Assembly (NCBI RefSeq): GCF_001957135.1
Contig: NZ_MPHK01000003.1
Location: 235,585 to 299,584, forward strand
Length of the DNA stretch: 64,000 nt
DNA from: Shewanella sp. UCD-KL21
Lineage (GTDB): Bacteria; Pseudomonadota; Gammaproteobacteria; Enterobacterales; Shewanellaceae
Direction of reading: 5' to 3'
Made by a program: the position numbers and the translations under genes. This document shows positions 50,017 through 58,129 of the stretch, piece by piece (position 1 is the stretch's first letter; each line of letters begins with the position of its first letter). The notes below the pieces were generated by a model that did no database searches, had not been told where the DNA came from, and was given only the letters and a program-made list of their open reading frames with translations.

Positions 50017-50919
50017 TTAAGCTAACCACTCTTGGTGTAGCTTATCGGTATCTCCTAAGTATTCTAATACCCACTCAAGGGCAGGTGACATTTTTTCTTG
50101 ATTCCATGCTAAACAACATGGGCTGGCATTTCTTGGATGTTCTAAGGTCTTTTCAATTAACACCCCAGAGTCAATAAAGGGTTTTGCAAGATTTCGAGGC
50201 ATATAGCCGATACCAGAGCCATCACGGAAACAATTGAATGCTCTTATCCAGTCTGGTACCACTAACCGGCGCTGATTGGCCAGCAGCCAGGTAGTACGTT
50301 TAGGAATTTCCCTTGAGGTGTCTTCTAAACAAATGGACGGATAGATGCGTAATTCATCGTCTGTTAATGGGCGGTCAATGTCTGCAAGAGGGTGGTTACG
50401 ACTGACTAAAAACGCCCATTCTATCTCGCGCATGTCTTTATACTGATATACGCCGCCCACAGGGATTGCTGTGGTTGCACCAATGGCAATGTCGCTGCGA
50501 CCGGTTGCGAGTGCTTCCCATACGCCATTAAACACTTCTATGCGGATGATTAACTCTACATCACTAAAGTGTCGATAGAAGTCTGCAATCAATACACTAA
50601 TACGATCAGCACGGACAATATTATCTAAAGCAATTGAAAGAGTCGGCTGCCAGCCATTAGCCACACGCTGAGTGCTGCGCTTTAAGTCATTCATGTCTGC
50701 CAACAGCTCTCTGGCGTGGGCGACAAAATGTTTACCTGGCTCAGTTAAGCTGACACTGCGATGATGCCTTTCAAACAAAATGACACCAAGTTCATCTTCA
50801 ATTTGTTTTACTGCATAACTGACGGCTGATGGTACTTTATGTAATTGATTTGCTGCAGCCGTGAAACTACCAAGGCGAGCGACAATGTCGATCATTTCTA
50901 ATGCTTGTTCTGAAAGCAT
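50017..50919 (-). CDS. punR: LysR-type regulator, PunR-like
   Basis: A 300-residue transcription factor. Helix-turn-helix GSFTAAANQLHKVPSAVSYAVKQ, then an effector domain with DNIVRADRISVLIADFYRHF, EVFNGVWEALATGRSDIAIG and SPALEWVLEYLGD, all closely matching E. coli PunR (YdhB), the activator of the purine nucleoside carrier gene punC. It is divergent to the punC-like gene with a 125-bp shared gap. Start ATG 50919 has AAGGA upstream; the frame extends to 50979 but without better support. Confidence 0.88.
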   Translation of the reverse strand: MLSEQALEMIDIVARLGSFTAAANQLHKVPSAVSYAVKQIEDELGVILFERHHRSVSLTEPGKHFVAHARELLADMNDLKRSTQRVANGWQPTLSIALDNIVRADRISVLIADFYRHFSDVELIIRIEVFNGVWEALATGRSDIAIGATTAIPVGGVYQYKDMREIEWAFLVSRNHPLADIDRPLTDDELRIYPSICLEDTSREIPKRTTWLLANQRRLVVPDWIRAFNCFRDGSGIGYMPRNLAKPFIDSGVLIEKTLEHPRNASPCCLAWNQEKMSPALEWVLEYLGDTDKLHQEWLA

Positions 50920-51044
50920 AGCTTGCGATCCTTTGCTGTGAAAATTTATGAATGCAGTCATCAAAAGTAAACGTTTCACATTGCTTTTGCAAGTGATTAG
51001 ACTGCACGCTGATTTTTAATTAAGCCAATTTCGGACACTTTTTC

Positions 51045-52307
51045 ATGAAGAACGCATCATCAAACACTGCCAATTTGCAGTACTTTATTTTACTCGGCTA
51101 CTTAGCGCTATTAAGTATGCTTGGCTTTATCGCCACCGACATGTATTTACCAGCATTTCAAAACATCGCTGACTCGTTTGATACCAGCTTAAATAACGTC
51201 GCATTTTCGTTAACGACTTTCTTAGCGGGTTTAGCCATTGGCCAATTGCTTTATGGTCCATTAGTTGAAAAAGTAGGTAAACAAAAAGCCTTAATGATCG
51301 GTTTGGCCATCTTTGCTGCGGCCAGCGGCTTAATTGTTGCTAGTGACTCGATTATTATGCTTAACATTGCGCGATTCTTTCAAGCATTAGGTGCGTGTAG
51401 TGCTGGTGTCATTTGGCAGGCCATTGTGGTTGAAAAATATGATGCTGAAAAAGCGCAGAAAGTGTTTTCAAACATCATGCCTTTAGTGGCACTATCGCCT
51501 GCCGTTGCACCGCTTATTGGCGCTTCAATCGTTGATGCATTTGGCTGGCGCGCAGTGTTCATTACTTTAGCAATACTTGCAGTTGCGCTTATCGTTATGA
51601 CTAAACTGTTAGTAGCACCAGAAAACAAGCAAACAGAACCACAAGAAAACATCAGCTATAAAACCATTTTAAAAAACACCCGTTTTTTAGGTAACGTAGT
51701 AATCTTTGGTGCTTGTTCAGCAGCATTCTTTAGCTATTTAACCGTGTGGCCAAGTGTGATGATTAAATTTGGTTATGAAGCAAAAGCCATTGGTTTAAGC
51801 TTTATTCCGCAAACCATCATGTTTATCGTCGGTGGTTACATGAGCAAAGTTCTAGTGAAAAAGTTCGATACTACTCTGGCGCTTAAATATTTATTGGGAC
51901 TGTTTTTCTTCTGTGTTGCAACCATCGCATTAGTTACTTTAGTTATTCCAATGGAATCAATTTATCCGTTATTGATTACCTTCTCATTACTTGCAGCAGG
52001 TAATGGAGCTATTTATCCAATTGTAGTGAACAATGCTTTACAACAATTTAGTCAAAATGCCACCAAAGCTGCTGGCCTACAAAACTTCATTCAAATAGGT
52101 ATGGCGTTTGGCGCATCAAGTATTGTCGCCATGTTAGTGCAATATAATGAAGTGGCTATTGGTTTTGGTATTGTGGTCAGTGCAGTTGTGGTTTATTTGG
52201 GTTACTTGCTCTCTAAGCATGATAGCTGGGCATCGGTAAGCAATAACTTTATTAAGCCTGATCCAGCTAATATTGGCCTTCATGCTAATAAAAACAGCGC
52301 AGATTGA
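51045..52307 (+). CDS. punC: MFS purine nucleoside transporter, PunC-like (DHA1 drug/Bcr-type family)
   Basis: A 420-residue carrier with 12 helices. MLGFIATDMYLPAFQNIADS in helix 1, LTTFLAGLAIGQLLYGPLVEKVG and NIMPLVALSPAVAPLIGAS match E. coli PunC (YdhC) closely and mark the Bcr/DHA1 family. Together with the divergent punR-like gene this makes purine nucleoside uptake more likely than drug efflux, although sequence alone cannot prove the substrate. Confidence 0.85.
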   Translation: MKNASSNTANLQYFILLGYLALLSMLGFIATDMYLPAFQNIADSFDTSLNNVAFSLTTFLAGLAIGQLLYGPLVEKVGKQKALMIGLAIFAAASGLIVASDSIIMLNIARFFQALGACSAGVIWQAIVVEKYDAEKAQKVFSNIMPLVALSPAVAPLIGASIVDAFGWRAVFITLAILAVALIVMTKLLVAPENKQTEPQENISYKTILKNTRFLGNVVIFGACSAAFFSYLTVWPSVMIKFGYEAKAIGLSFIPQTIMFIVGGYMSKVLVKKFDTTLALKYLLGLFFFCVATIALVTLVIPMESIYPLLITFSLLAAGNGAIYPIVVNNALQQFSQNATKAAGLQNFIQIGMAFGASSIVAMLVQYNEVAIGFGIVVSAVVVYLGYLLSKHDSWASVSNNFIKPDPANIGLHANKNSAD

Positions 52308-52357
52308 TGCTAACTTAAGCAAACAGTAAAGAATCTTAAATTTATGCTTTACAGCAG

Positions 52358-52384
52358 CGAGTGAGATAGCTATTATCTCGCTCG
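52358..52384 (+). other. Hairpin immediately 5' of tRNA-Ser
   Basis: CGAGTGAGATA, loop GCTAT, TATCTCGCTCG: an 11-bp stem with one G-T pair ending 3 nt before the tRNA. It lacks a T-tract, so it may be a tRNA precursor leader structure or a weak punC terminator. Confidence 0.45.
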
Positions 52385-52387
52385 TTC

Positions 52388-52478
52388 GGAGAGATGGCAG
52401 AGTGGTCGAATGCACCGGTCTTGAAAACCGGCATGGGTTTGTAGCCCATCTAGGGTTCAAATCCCTATCTCTCCGCCA
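52388..52478 (+). tRNA. tRNA-Ser(UGA)
   Basis: A 91-nt gene including the encoded CCA. The acceptor stem GGAGAGA pairs with TCTCTCC, the D-arm is GGCAGAGTGGTCGAATGC, the anticodon loop CTTGAAA gives UGA at 52422-52424 within stem CCGG/CCGG, a long variable arm (CATGGGTTTGTAGCCCATC) marks tRNA-Ser, and the T-arm holds GGTTCAAATCC. It reads UCA/UCG-type serine codons. Confidence 0.97.
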
Positions 52479-53044
52479 TATTCAAGACGAAAGGCTCATC
52501 AGAAATGATGAGCCTTTTTTCGTTTTAATTACCTGTATTGTTTAAGCTTTGCTGCTTCTTTAAAAAATATATTGTCATTCCCCAGCGCTCCAAGTAGCAA
52601 TATCCTGAATCATTTTGGAAATGTATGGATTGACTCAGACAATCCGCCTGATTGTCATTAATCGAGCCCAAATTAGATGCCCTCACTTATTAGTTTGTAA
52701 AATCGTTACGCAATAAAAGCTTCTCTCTATGTAAAAGAGTTAGGTTAATTCTTAGGTGCACTGCTTAATATTGTCATCACAACCACCTCTAATAATTGCT
52801 GAAATGAATGTCTCTGAACAATTGTGATTTTGGGGGCGCTTGGTTTAGTAAATCAATCTAGAAACTTGCCGTAATAATAAGCTTGATATTGTCAGTAAAA
52901 TTTCGGGTTTTCCCACAAGACACTATATTCACAGTAGTATTTACTAGTTTTTTGGGCTAGTAACGGGTAACTTAAATAAAACAAGCTATGCTTGAATGAT
53001 GATTTGACCATCATTTTATTTGCGATAAGAAGGATACTTATTGT
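52479..53044 (+). promoter_or_regulatory. Gap between tRNA-Ser and the secretion operon
   Basis: A 566-bp gap. It starts with the tRNA terminator; the rest is AT-rich and should hold the promoter and leader of the type I secretion operon. I looked for a cyclic-di-GMP riboswitch core and did not see one. No gene is supported. The sudden change to an accessory operon right after a tRNA is a typical island boundary, but no direct repeat of the tRNA 3' end was found within the window. Confidence 0.5.
52490..52523 (+). terminator. Intrinsic terminator after tRNA-Ser
   Basis: AAGGCTCATC, loop AGAAAT, GATGAGCCTT and T-run, 12 bp after the tRNA. Confidence 0.9.
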
Positions 53045-54724
53045 ATGCAGGAAAACTTCCGTTTATTTTCCAGAAATAAAGCTTTTTCCGAGCTATTACT
53101 TTCATCGACATTTATTAATTTACTGTCACTGGCCTTGCCATTCACAATGTTGCAAATTTACGATCGCATTTTACCTAATCAAAGTTATGGTACTGCAACT
53201 ATTTTAGTTTCTGGGGTCGCAATAGCTATCGTGCTTGAGCTACTACTCAGGTATGGCCGAAGTTGGCTATTGGCTGCGTCTGCGGCTAATTTTGAACTTG
53301 AAACCACCACTAATGTGGTGCGTAAATTGATGCAGGCTGATTATCGCCATGTTGAGGCGATGGGAACTGGCAAAGTCACTAATGGCTTGGCCAGTATTGC
53401 CAGTATGCGTGAACTGTATTCTGGACAAGCTATTGTGGCTTTAATGGATTTCCCGTTTGTAATTATTTTTTTAGCTTTGGTTGCCTATATCGGTGGCCCG
53501 CTGGTATTTATACCAATTGTGGTGTGGTTAGTTGTGGGGGCTTTGGTTTATATAATCGGTAAAAAGCTTGCTGCAGCGACTGAGCAACTTGCCTTGTCAG
53601 ATGCGGAACGGACAAGGATGTTGATTTTAGTTTTATCGGGGCTTACAACAGCCAAAGCGCTTTCTTTAGAAGATCGTTTATCGAGTATCTACAATAACAT
53701 TAATCACCAACGCTTAGCGGAACAGCAGCAAGTGGACTGGTTATCGGCAAAGTTACAGGAGGTGATCCAAGGTGCATCACAAGGTACAACATTAGTACTG
53801 GTGATGTTAGGCTGTTTAGAGGTATTAAATGGCACACTCACTACCGGTGGACTGGCCGCATGTTCAATATTAGCTGGGCGCGCGATTGCGCCTTTGAGCG
53901 CCATTATCAGCCTTCGCTCTAGAGTCGTTAGCGCTAAATCAGCCATGTCTCATGTTGATGATTTAACGACACTTCCTGCTGAGTCATTTACCGGGAAAAA
54001 AACCTACCAGCAGAAAATACCTAATGGTCCAATTTGTTTCAATCAAGTCAATAGCACCAATCTTGGTACTGTGATAAAGCAATTTGATTTAGATATTCAA
54101 GCCAATTCGTTAGTTGTTTTACAATCTAACCCCTTAAGTCATGCAAGTCATTTACTCAGTATTATAGCGGGTTTTCAGACTGTTAATTCTGGCAGTGTTA
54201 CTGTTGATAATGTGGCGATTCACGAGCATGACAGTAAGGAATTCAGGCAATCGGTCAATTATGTAGCCCCATGGCCGACTTTATTTAGTGGTAGTTTATT
54301 AGAGAATATGACGATGTTTAGGTCTGAATATGAACCTCAAGCAATGTCTATTGCGGAGCAATTAGGTTTAACAGCTAAAATTGCTGAATTGCCTAATGGT
54401 TATCAAACTTCTGTAGGTGAAAATGACAACCAAATGCTTAACAAGGGGGCCATTAAACTGATCGCCTTAGTCAGAGCCATTGTACAAAAACCGTCAATAT
54501 TGCTGTTAGATGAACCGATGATTTCCCTAGATGCAGATGCCCAAAATAAGTTACTGACATTGTTGAGCGAAATAAAAACGCAAATGACAGTAGTCGCAGC
54601 ATCTCATTATTTGGAGCTAGCCAACATTAGCGACCAGTTAGTCACCGTAAATGGCCATGTCCAAGCGGAGGCAGAAAAAGAACCCGCCACTAAAAGCGAG
54701 AAATCACAGGAGGTGGGGCAATGA
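53045..54724 (+). CDS. Type I secretion ABC half-transporter with degenerate ATPase domain
   Basis: A 559-residue inner-membrane protein: membrane domain (about residues 15-290, starting ELLLSSTFINLLSLALPFTML) and C-terminal nucleotide-binding domain (about 335-540), with no N-terminal C39 domain. The P-loop region reads LQSNPLSHASHLLSIIAGF where GxxGxGKST is expected, so the Walker A Lys is lost. The Q-loop glutamine is replaced (NYVAPWPTLFSGS) and the signature is LNKGA instead of LSGGQ. Walker B (ILLLDEP) and the H-loop (AASHYLEL) remain. It probably cannot hydrolyse ATP normally and pairs with the next gene product, whose start overlaps its stop by 4 bp (ATGA). Confidence 0.88.
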   Translation: MQENFRLFSRNKAFSELLLSSTFINLLSLALPFTMLQIYDRILPNQSYGTATILVSGVAIAIVLELLLRYGRSWLLAASAANFELETTTNVVRKLMQADYRHVEAMGTGKVTNGLASIASMRELYSGQAIVALMDFPFVIIFLALVAYIGGPLVFIPIVVWLVVGALVYIIGKKLAAATEQLALSDAERTRMLILVLSGLTTAKALSLEDRLSSIYNNINHQRLAEQQQVDWLSAKLQEVIQGASQGTTLVLVMLGCLEVLNGTLTTGGLAACSILAGRAIAPLSAIISLRSRVVSAKSAMSHVDDLTTLPAESFTGKKTYQQKIPNGPICFNQVNSTNLGTVIKQFDLDIQANSLVVLQSNPLSHASHLLSIIAGFQTVNSGSVTVDNVAIHEHDSKEFRQSVNYVAPWPTLFSGSLLENMTMFRSEYEPQAMSIAEQLGLTAKIAELPNGYQTSVGENDNQMLNKGAIKLIALVRAIVQKPSILLLDEPMISLDADAQNKLLTLLSEIKTQMTVVAASHYLELANISDQLVTVNGHVQAEAEKEPATKSEKSQEVGQ

Positions 54725-56796
54725 ATACATCTAAGTCAGAACTAAAACCTTTAGTGGTTGAATTATTCCAGCAACTGGGTTTGTACAGCCAAGCCAGTAA
54801 TGTAACTAATGACACTACAAGTGACTTTAATACATTAGCGGTTTCTCGTTTACTAAAAAAACATCAAATTGGTTTTTCAGTTAAACAACCATTGGATAGT
54901 ACGCTGCATTTAACGATACACCCATTTCTTGTTATTCCAGTGACTAACAATGCTTTTATTGCAAGAAGACAAGGTAAGGACTTTGAAAGGCTGGAAAACA
55001 AACAATGGCATAAAGTTGATTTAACTCAACTAACAGAAAATAGCTTTATATTTACGATTGATGCGTTACCTAGTAGTAAGAAAAGTATTCAAGCCTTTGC
55101 TTCGCATATGAGTAAGCGCACGAAGTGGTATCGGCCCGTTTTTTGGCTAAGTTTACTGTCGAGTATTACAGGTTTAGCTGTACCTTTATTTACCATGGCT
55201 GTGTATGACCGAGTGATTGGTGGACAAACACCAGCGATATTACCCAGTATTGCACTGGGTGGGGCTCTCGCGCTTGGGGTTTTAGTTTTAACCCGTTTAG
55301 CGCGGGCTAAAATCTTAGCGACAACAAGTAACCGATTTGCAAGAGACCTGTCACAACTCACTTTTTATCGCTTATTACATATGCCATTAATGGTGCTTTC
55401 CCGTGTGGGGATTTCAAACCACATTGCCCGAATGCGTAATGCAGAAAAAGTCAGAATACTGTTATCTGGTCCTGGGGGCGGGGGCTTAGTTGATTTGCCT
55501 TTCACTATTATTGCCATGTTAGCGATAATGTTTTTAAGCGGCTGGCTAGTACTTGTGCCAATAGGCATGCTACTGCTGTATTACTTAGTGATGAAAGGCG
55601 TTAGTCGTTATGTTCAAGCCGCGTCACCAACGATTAGTGGTGAGTATCAAAATGCGTTAAGTGAGCTTGCCAAAAACTTGCTGCAACTCAAAGCTGCTGG
55701 TGATACCGAAGGCTGGCAAACCAAGTTCATGCGTCAATGCCAAGAAAATAGCCGTCAAAATTTCTTGTATGCTAAACGTAATGGCCTTAATGCCGCCATT
55801 GCACACTCTTTAAGTTTATTCACAGCACTTATTACGGTATTTACTGGTATTTTTCTGGTACTTAACCAATCAATTTCACCGGGAGCGTTAATTGCTTGTG
55901 TGATGATGATTTGGCGTATTACAGGTCCTGCACAGTTAGCTTTTTCATCAAAACAAAAGTTCACTATGATGGATATTGCCGTGAAACAATTTGATCGTTT
56001 TATGCAAGCAAGCACAGAACAATCAGAATTGCGCCTCGATATCCCTGACAATAGCAAAGCTCCTGCGCTTTCATTTCAGCATGTTACCTTACGGTATAAA
56101 GCCGAAGGCGAACCGGCCTTATCTGGTGTTAGTGTTGAGATCGAGCCTGGTGAGTTAGTCGCTGTTATAGGGCCAAATGCTTGTGGTAAGTCGACATTTT
56201 TACTGAGCGCATTAGGTGTCTTAGAAGCACAAGCTGGATTTGTAACCGTAAATGGTAAAAATTTAAAGCAATACGACACTGGATTTTTTAGACATTGGGT
56301 AGGCTATAGTCCATCACAGCCAGATATTTTCCCAGGGACACTAGCTGAGAATATCCGTATCGCTAAACCAGACGCAAGTGATGAACAAATCAAAGACTCA
56401 ATCATTGCCGCTGGTGGAGGGAGCTTTTTCGACAGCATTAATAACGATTTAACCGTTGACTTACTGGGCGAAAACAACGCGATGCTTTCAGCTATTGAGG
56501 GGAGTTATATTAACCTTGCCCGCGCACTGATAAAGCAATCGCCTTTGTTATTGTTAGATGAACCTTTACCCCACAGAAACCCACAATCAAAACAACAGTT
56601 GATTAAAACCTTAGTGGACTTAAAAGGCACATCAACCGTGATATTTACTAGCCATGATCAGGATTTAATCAAACACGCTGATAAAGTCATTATTCTTGAT
56701 AAGGGCGCTGTGGTATATGCAGGTCCAATCCCAAAACAACCTCAACCATTAGATGCATCTAATACCGCCATGCAGGAGTCTTTAATCAATGGATAA
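54721..56796 (+). CDS. Type I secretion ABC half-transporter, partner with intact P-loop
   Basis: A 691-residue inner-membrane protein: N-terminal C39-like domain (about residues 1-125) without a recognisable catalytic Cys/His pair, membrane domain (about 130-430, WYRPVFWLSLLSSITGLAVPLFTM) and nucleotide-binding domain. Walker A is normal (IGPNACGKSTFL), as are Walker B (LLLLDEP) and the H-loop (FTSHDQDL). However the Q-loop is shifted (GYSPSQPDIF), the signature reads LSAIE instead of LSGGQ, and the D-loop is HRNP. Overlaps ABC1 by 4 bp and the adaptor gene by 8 bp. A heterodimer like RtxB/RtxE of Vibrio MARTX export is the closest known parallel. Confidence 0.9.
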   Translation: MNTSKSELKPLVVELFQQLGLYSQASNVTNDTTSDFNTLAVSRLLKKHQIGFSVKQPLDSTLHLTIHPFLVIPVTNNAFIARRQGKDFERLENKQWHKVDLTQLTENSFIFTIDALPSSKKSIQAFASHMSKRTKWYRPVFWLSLLSSITGLAVPLFTMAVYDRVIGGQTPAILPSIALGGALALGVLVLTRLARAKILATTSNRFARDLSQLTFYRLLHMPLMVLSRVGISNHIARMRNAEKVRILLSGPGGGGLVDLPFTIIAMLAIMFLSGWLVLVPIGMLLLYYLVMKGVSRYVQAASPTISGEYQNALSELAKNLLQLKAAGDTEGWQTKFMRQCQENSRQNFLYAKRNGLNAAIAHSLSLFTALITVFTGIFLVLNQSISPGALIACVMMIWRITGPAQLAFSSKQKFTMMDIAVKQFDRFMQASTEQSELRLDIPDNSKAPALSFQHVTLRYKAEGEPALSGVSVEIEPGELVAVIGPNACGKSTFLLSALGVLEAQAGFVTVNGKNLKQYDTGFFRHWVGYSPSQPDIFPGTLAENIRIAKPDASDEQIKDSIIAAGGGSFFDSINNDLTVDLLGENNAMLSAIEGSYINLARALIKQSPLLLLDEPLPHRNPQSKQQLIKTLVDLKGTSTVIFTSHDQDLIKHADKVIILDKGAVVYAGPIPKQPQPLDASNTAMQESLING

Positions 56797-58114
56797 CCGT
56801 CAATTAGCAAATCGAGTATGGCCAGAGCATGAGTTTGCTGAAGCAATTGAAGCGCCAGCAGAACGAAAATTCATCCGAAATATTATTCTACTCATTACTG
56901 GATCAGTGTTAATCATGTTGGTTTGGTCTATTTTTACCAGTGTTGAAGAAATTTCAAAATCTAAAGGACAAGTGGTGCCATTAGGGCATAGACAAGTTAT
57001 TCAAAGTCGCGCTGGTGGCACCATAGCCTCTGTCGTTGTCGAAGAGGGAGATGTGGTAAAAAAAGGCGACATATTAGCTAGTTTTGTTTCTATCGATAGT
57101 TTATCAGCAGAAGAAGAACTGACCAGTAAGCGGGCCAATTTGATGATGCGTATTGAGCGCTATGAGGCTTTTATTGATGGCAGAGATGCCAATTTTGATG
57201 AGTTCACTTTTGAATACCCACAACTCGTCAAGCTTCATCAGTCATCACTAAAACGAATGATTAATGAACGAGAAGCAATAGAGCAATTATCCGAATCTGA
57301 AATTGCGAAAACCCAAGCTGAAATCGAAGGTTTAAAACAAGAAATTCCACCACTAAGCGATCAAATACAAACAGCTGAACAAACACTTAAAATGATGCTG
57401 TCAGTTACTGAAGAGCAAGCTGTATCGAAGTTACGAATTTTAGAGTCTCAACAAAAATTAGATTCTTACATGCGAGAGCTGAAATCAATGGAGAGTAAGC
57501 AGCAAGTGCTATCTAAAAACTTGTTAAACCTAGAGAAACAACTTGAGCAAAAACAGGCGTCCTTGTTAAAAGAAGTTGGAGAAAAACGAACAGATACTCA
57601 AGCTGAATTACTGGGGGTAACCGCAAGACTTAAATCATCAAACTCTTTGGTGTCACAAAACACTGTAAAAGCACCCGTTGACGGTATTATTCAATCTATT
57701 CCGACCTCATCAACGGGCAGCGTGATCCAACCTGGTGGTACGGTTGCGGTGATTGTTCCTATGACTAAGACAGGTTTAATGGAGATTAAGTTATCGCCAC
57801 GTGATATTGGTTTTGTACATGTTGGCCAAGCGGCAAGAATAAAAATTGATGCTTTTGATTACAGCCGATATGGCGCATTAGACGGTATTGTTAAACGTAT
57901 TTCACCAAGTACAGACAAAGATGAGAAAGGTGGCGTATTTTACAAGGTCCAACTTTCAATCGATAAGCCTTACTTTTTAGACAATCCAGACAAGTTTGCT
58001 TTAATTCCTGGGATGACTGGTGAAGCAGATATTGTGACTGGTGAGAAGAGTGTTTTTCAGTATCTATGGAAACCGGTTTTCACCAATGTTAATGAAGCAT
58101 TTGGCGAAAGATAA
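56789..58114 (+). CDS. HlyD-family periplasmic adaptor of type I secretion
   Basis: A 441-residue adaptor linking the ABC pair to an outer-membrane TolC-type channel. One N-terminal membrane helix (about residues 30-50, NIILLITGSVLIMLVWSIFT), a lipoyl-like hairpin (QVIQSRAGGTIASVVVEEGD), a long coiled-coil (about 115-290), a second lipoyl half (NTVKAPVDGIIQSIPTSSTG) and a beta-barrel part ending IPGMTGEADIVTGEKS, the HlyD/LapC/PrtE signature. The outer-membrane component is not found in the window. The adhesin gene begins 15 bp downstream with a GGTAGGAG ribosome site. Confidence 0.93.
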   Translation: MDNRQLANRVWPEHEFAEAIEAPAERKFIRNIILLITGSVLIMLVWSIFTSVEEISKSKGQVVPLGHRQVIQSRAGGTIASVVVEEGDVVKKGDILASFVSIDSLSAEEELTSKRANLMMRIERYEAFIDGRDANFDEFTFEYPQLVKLHQSSLKRMINEREAIEQLSESEIAKTQAEIEGLKQEIPPLSDQIQTAEQTLKMMLSVTEEQAVSKLRILESQQKLDSYMRELKSMESKQQVLSKNLLNLEKQLEQKQASLLKEVGEKRTDTQAELLGVTARLKSSNSLVSQNTVKAPVDGIIQSIPTSSTGSVIQPGGTVAVIVPMTKTGLMEIKLSPRDIGFVHVGQAARIKIDAFDYSRYGALDGIVKRISPSTDKDEKGGVFYKVQLSIDKPYFLDNPDKFALIPGMTGEADIVTGEKSVFQYLWKPVFTNVNEAFGER

Positions 58115-58129
58115 GGGTAGGAGTTTCCC

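Noticed and set aside
51045..52307. Bicyclomycin/multidrug efflux as the role of the MFS gene
   Set aside because: The family overlaps, but motif similarity and the divergent PunR-like regulator favour the purine nucleoside carrier PunC.
52479..53044. Possible cyclic-di-GMP riboswitch before the secretion operon
   Set aside because: I looked for the conserved GEMM core and did not find it.
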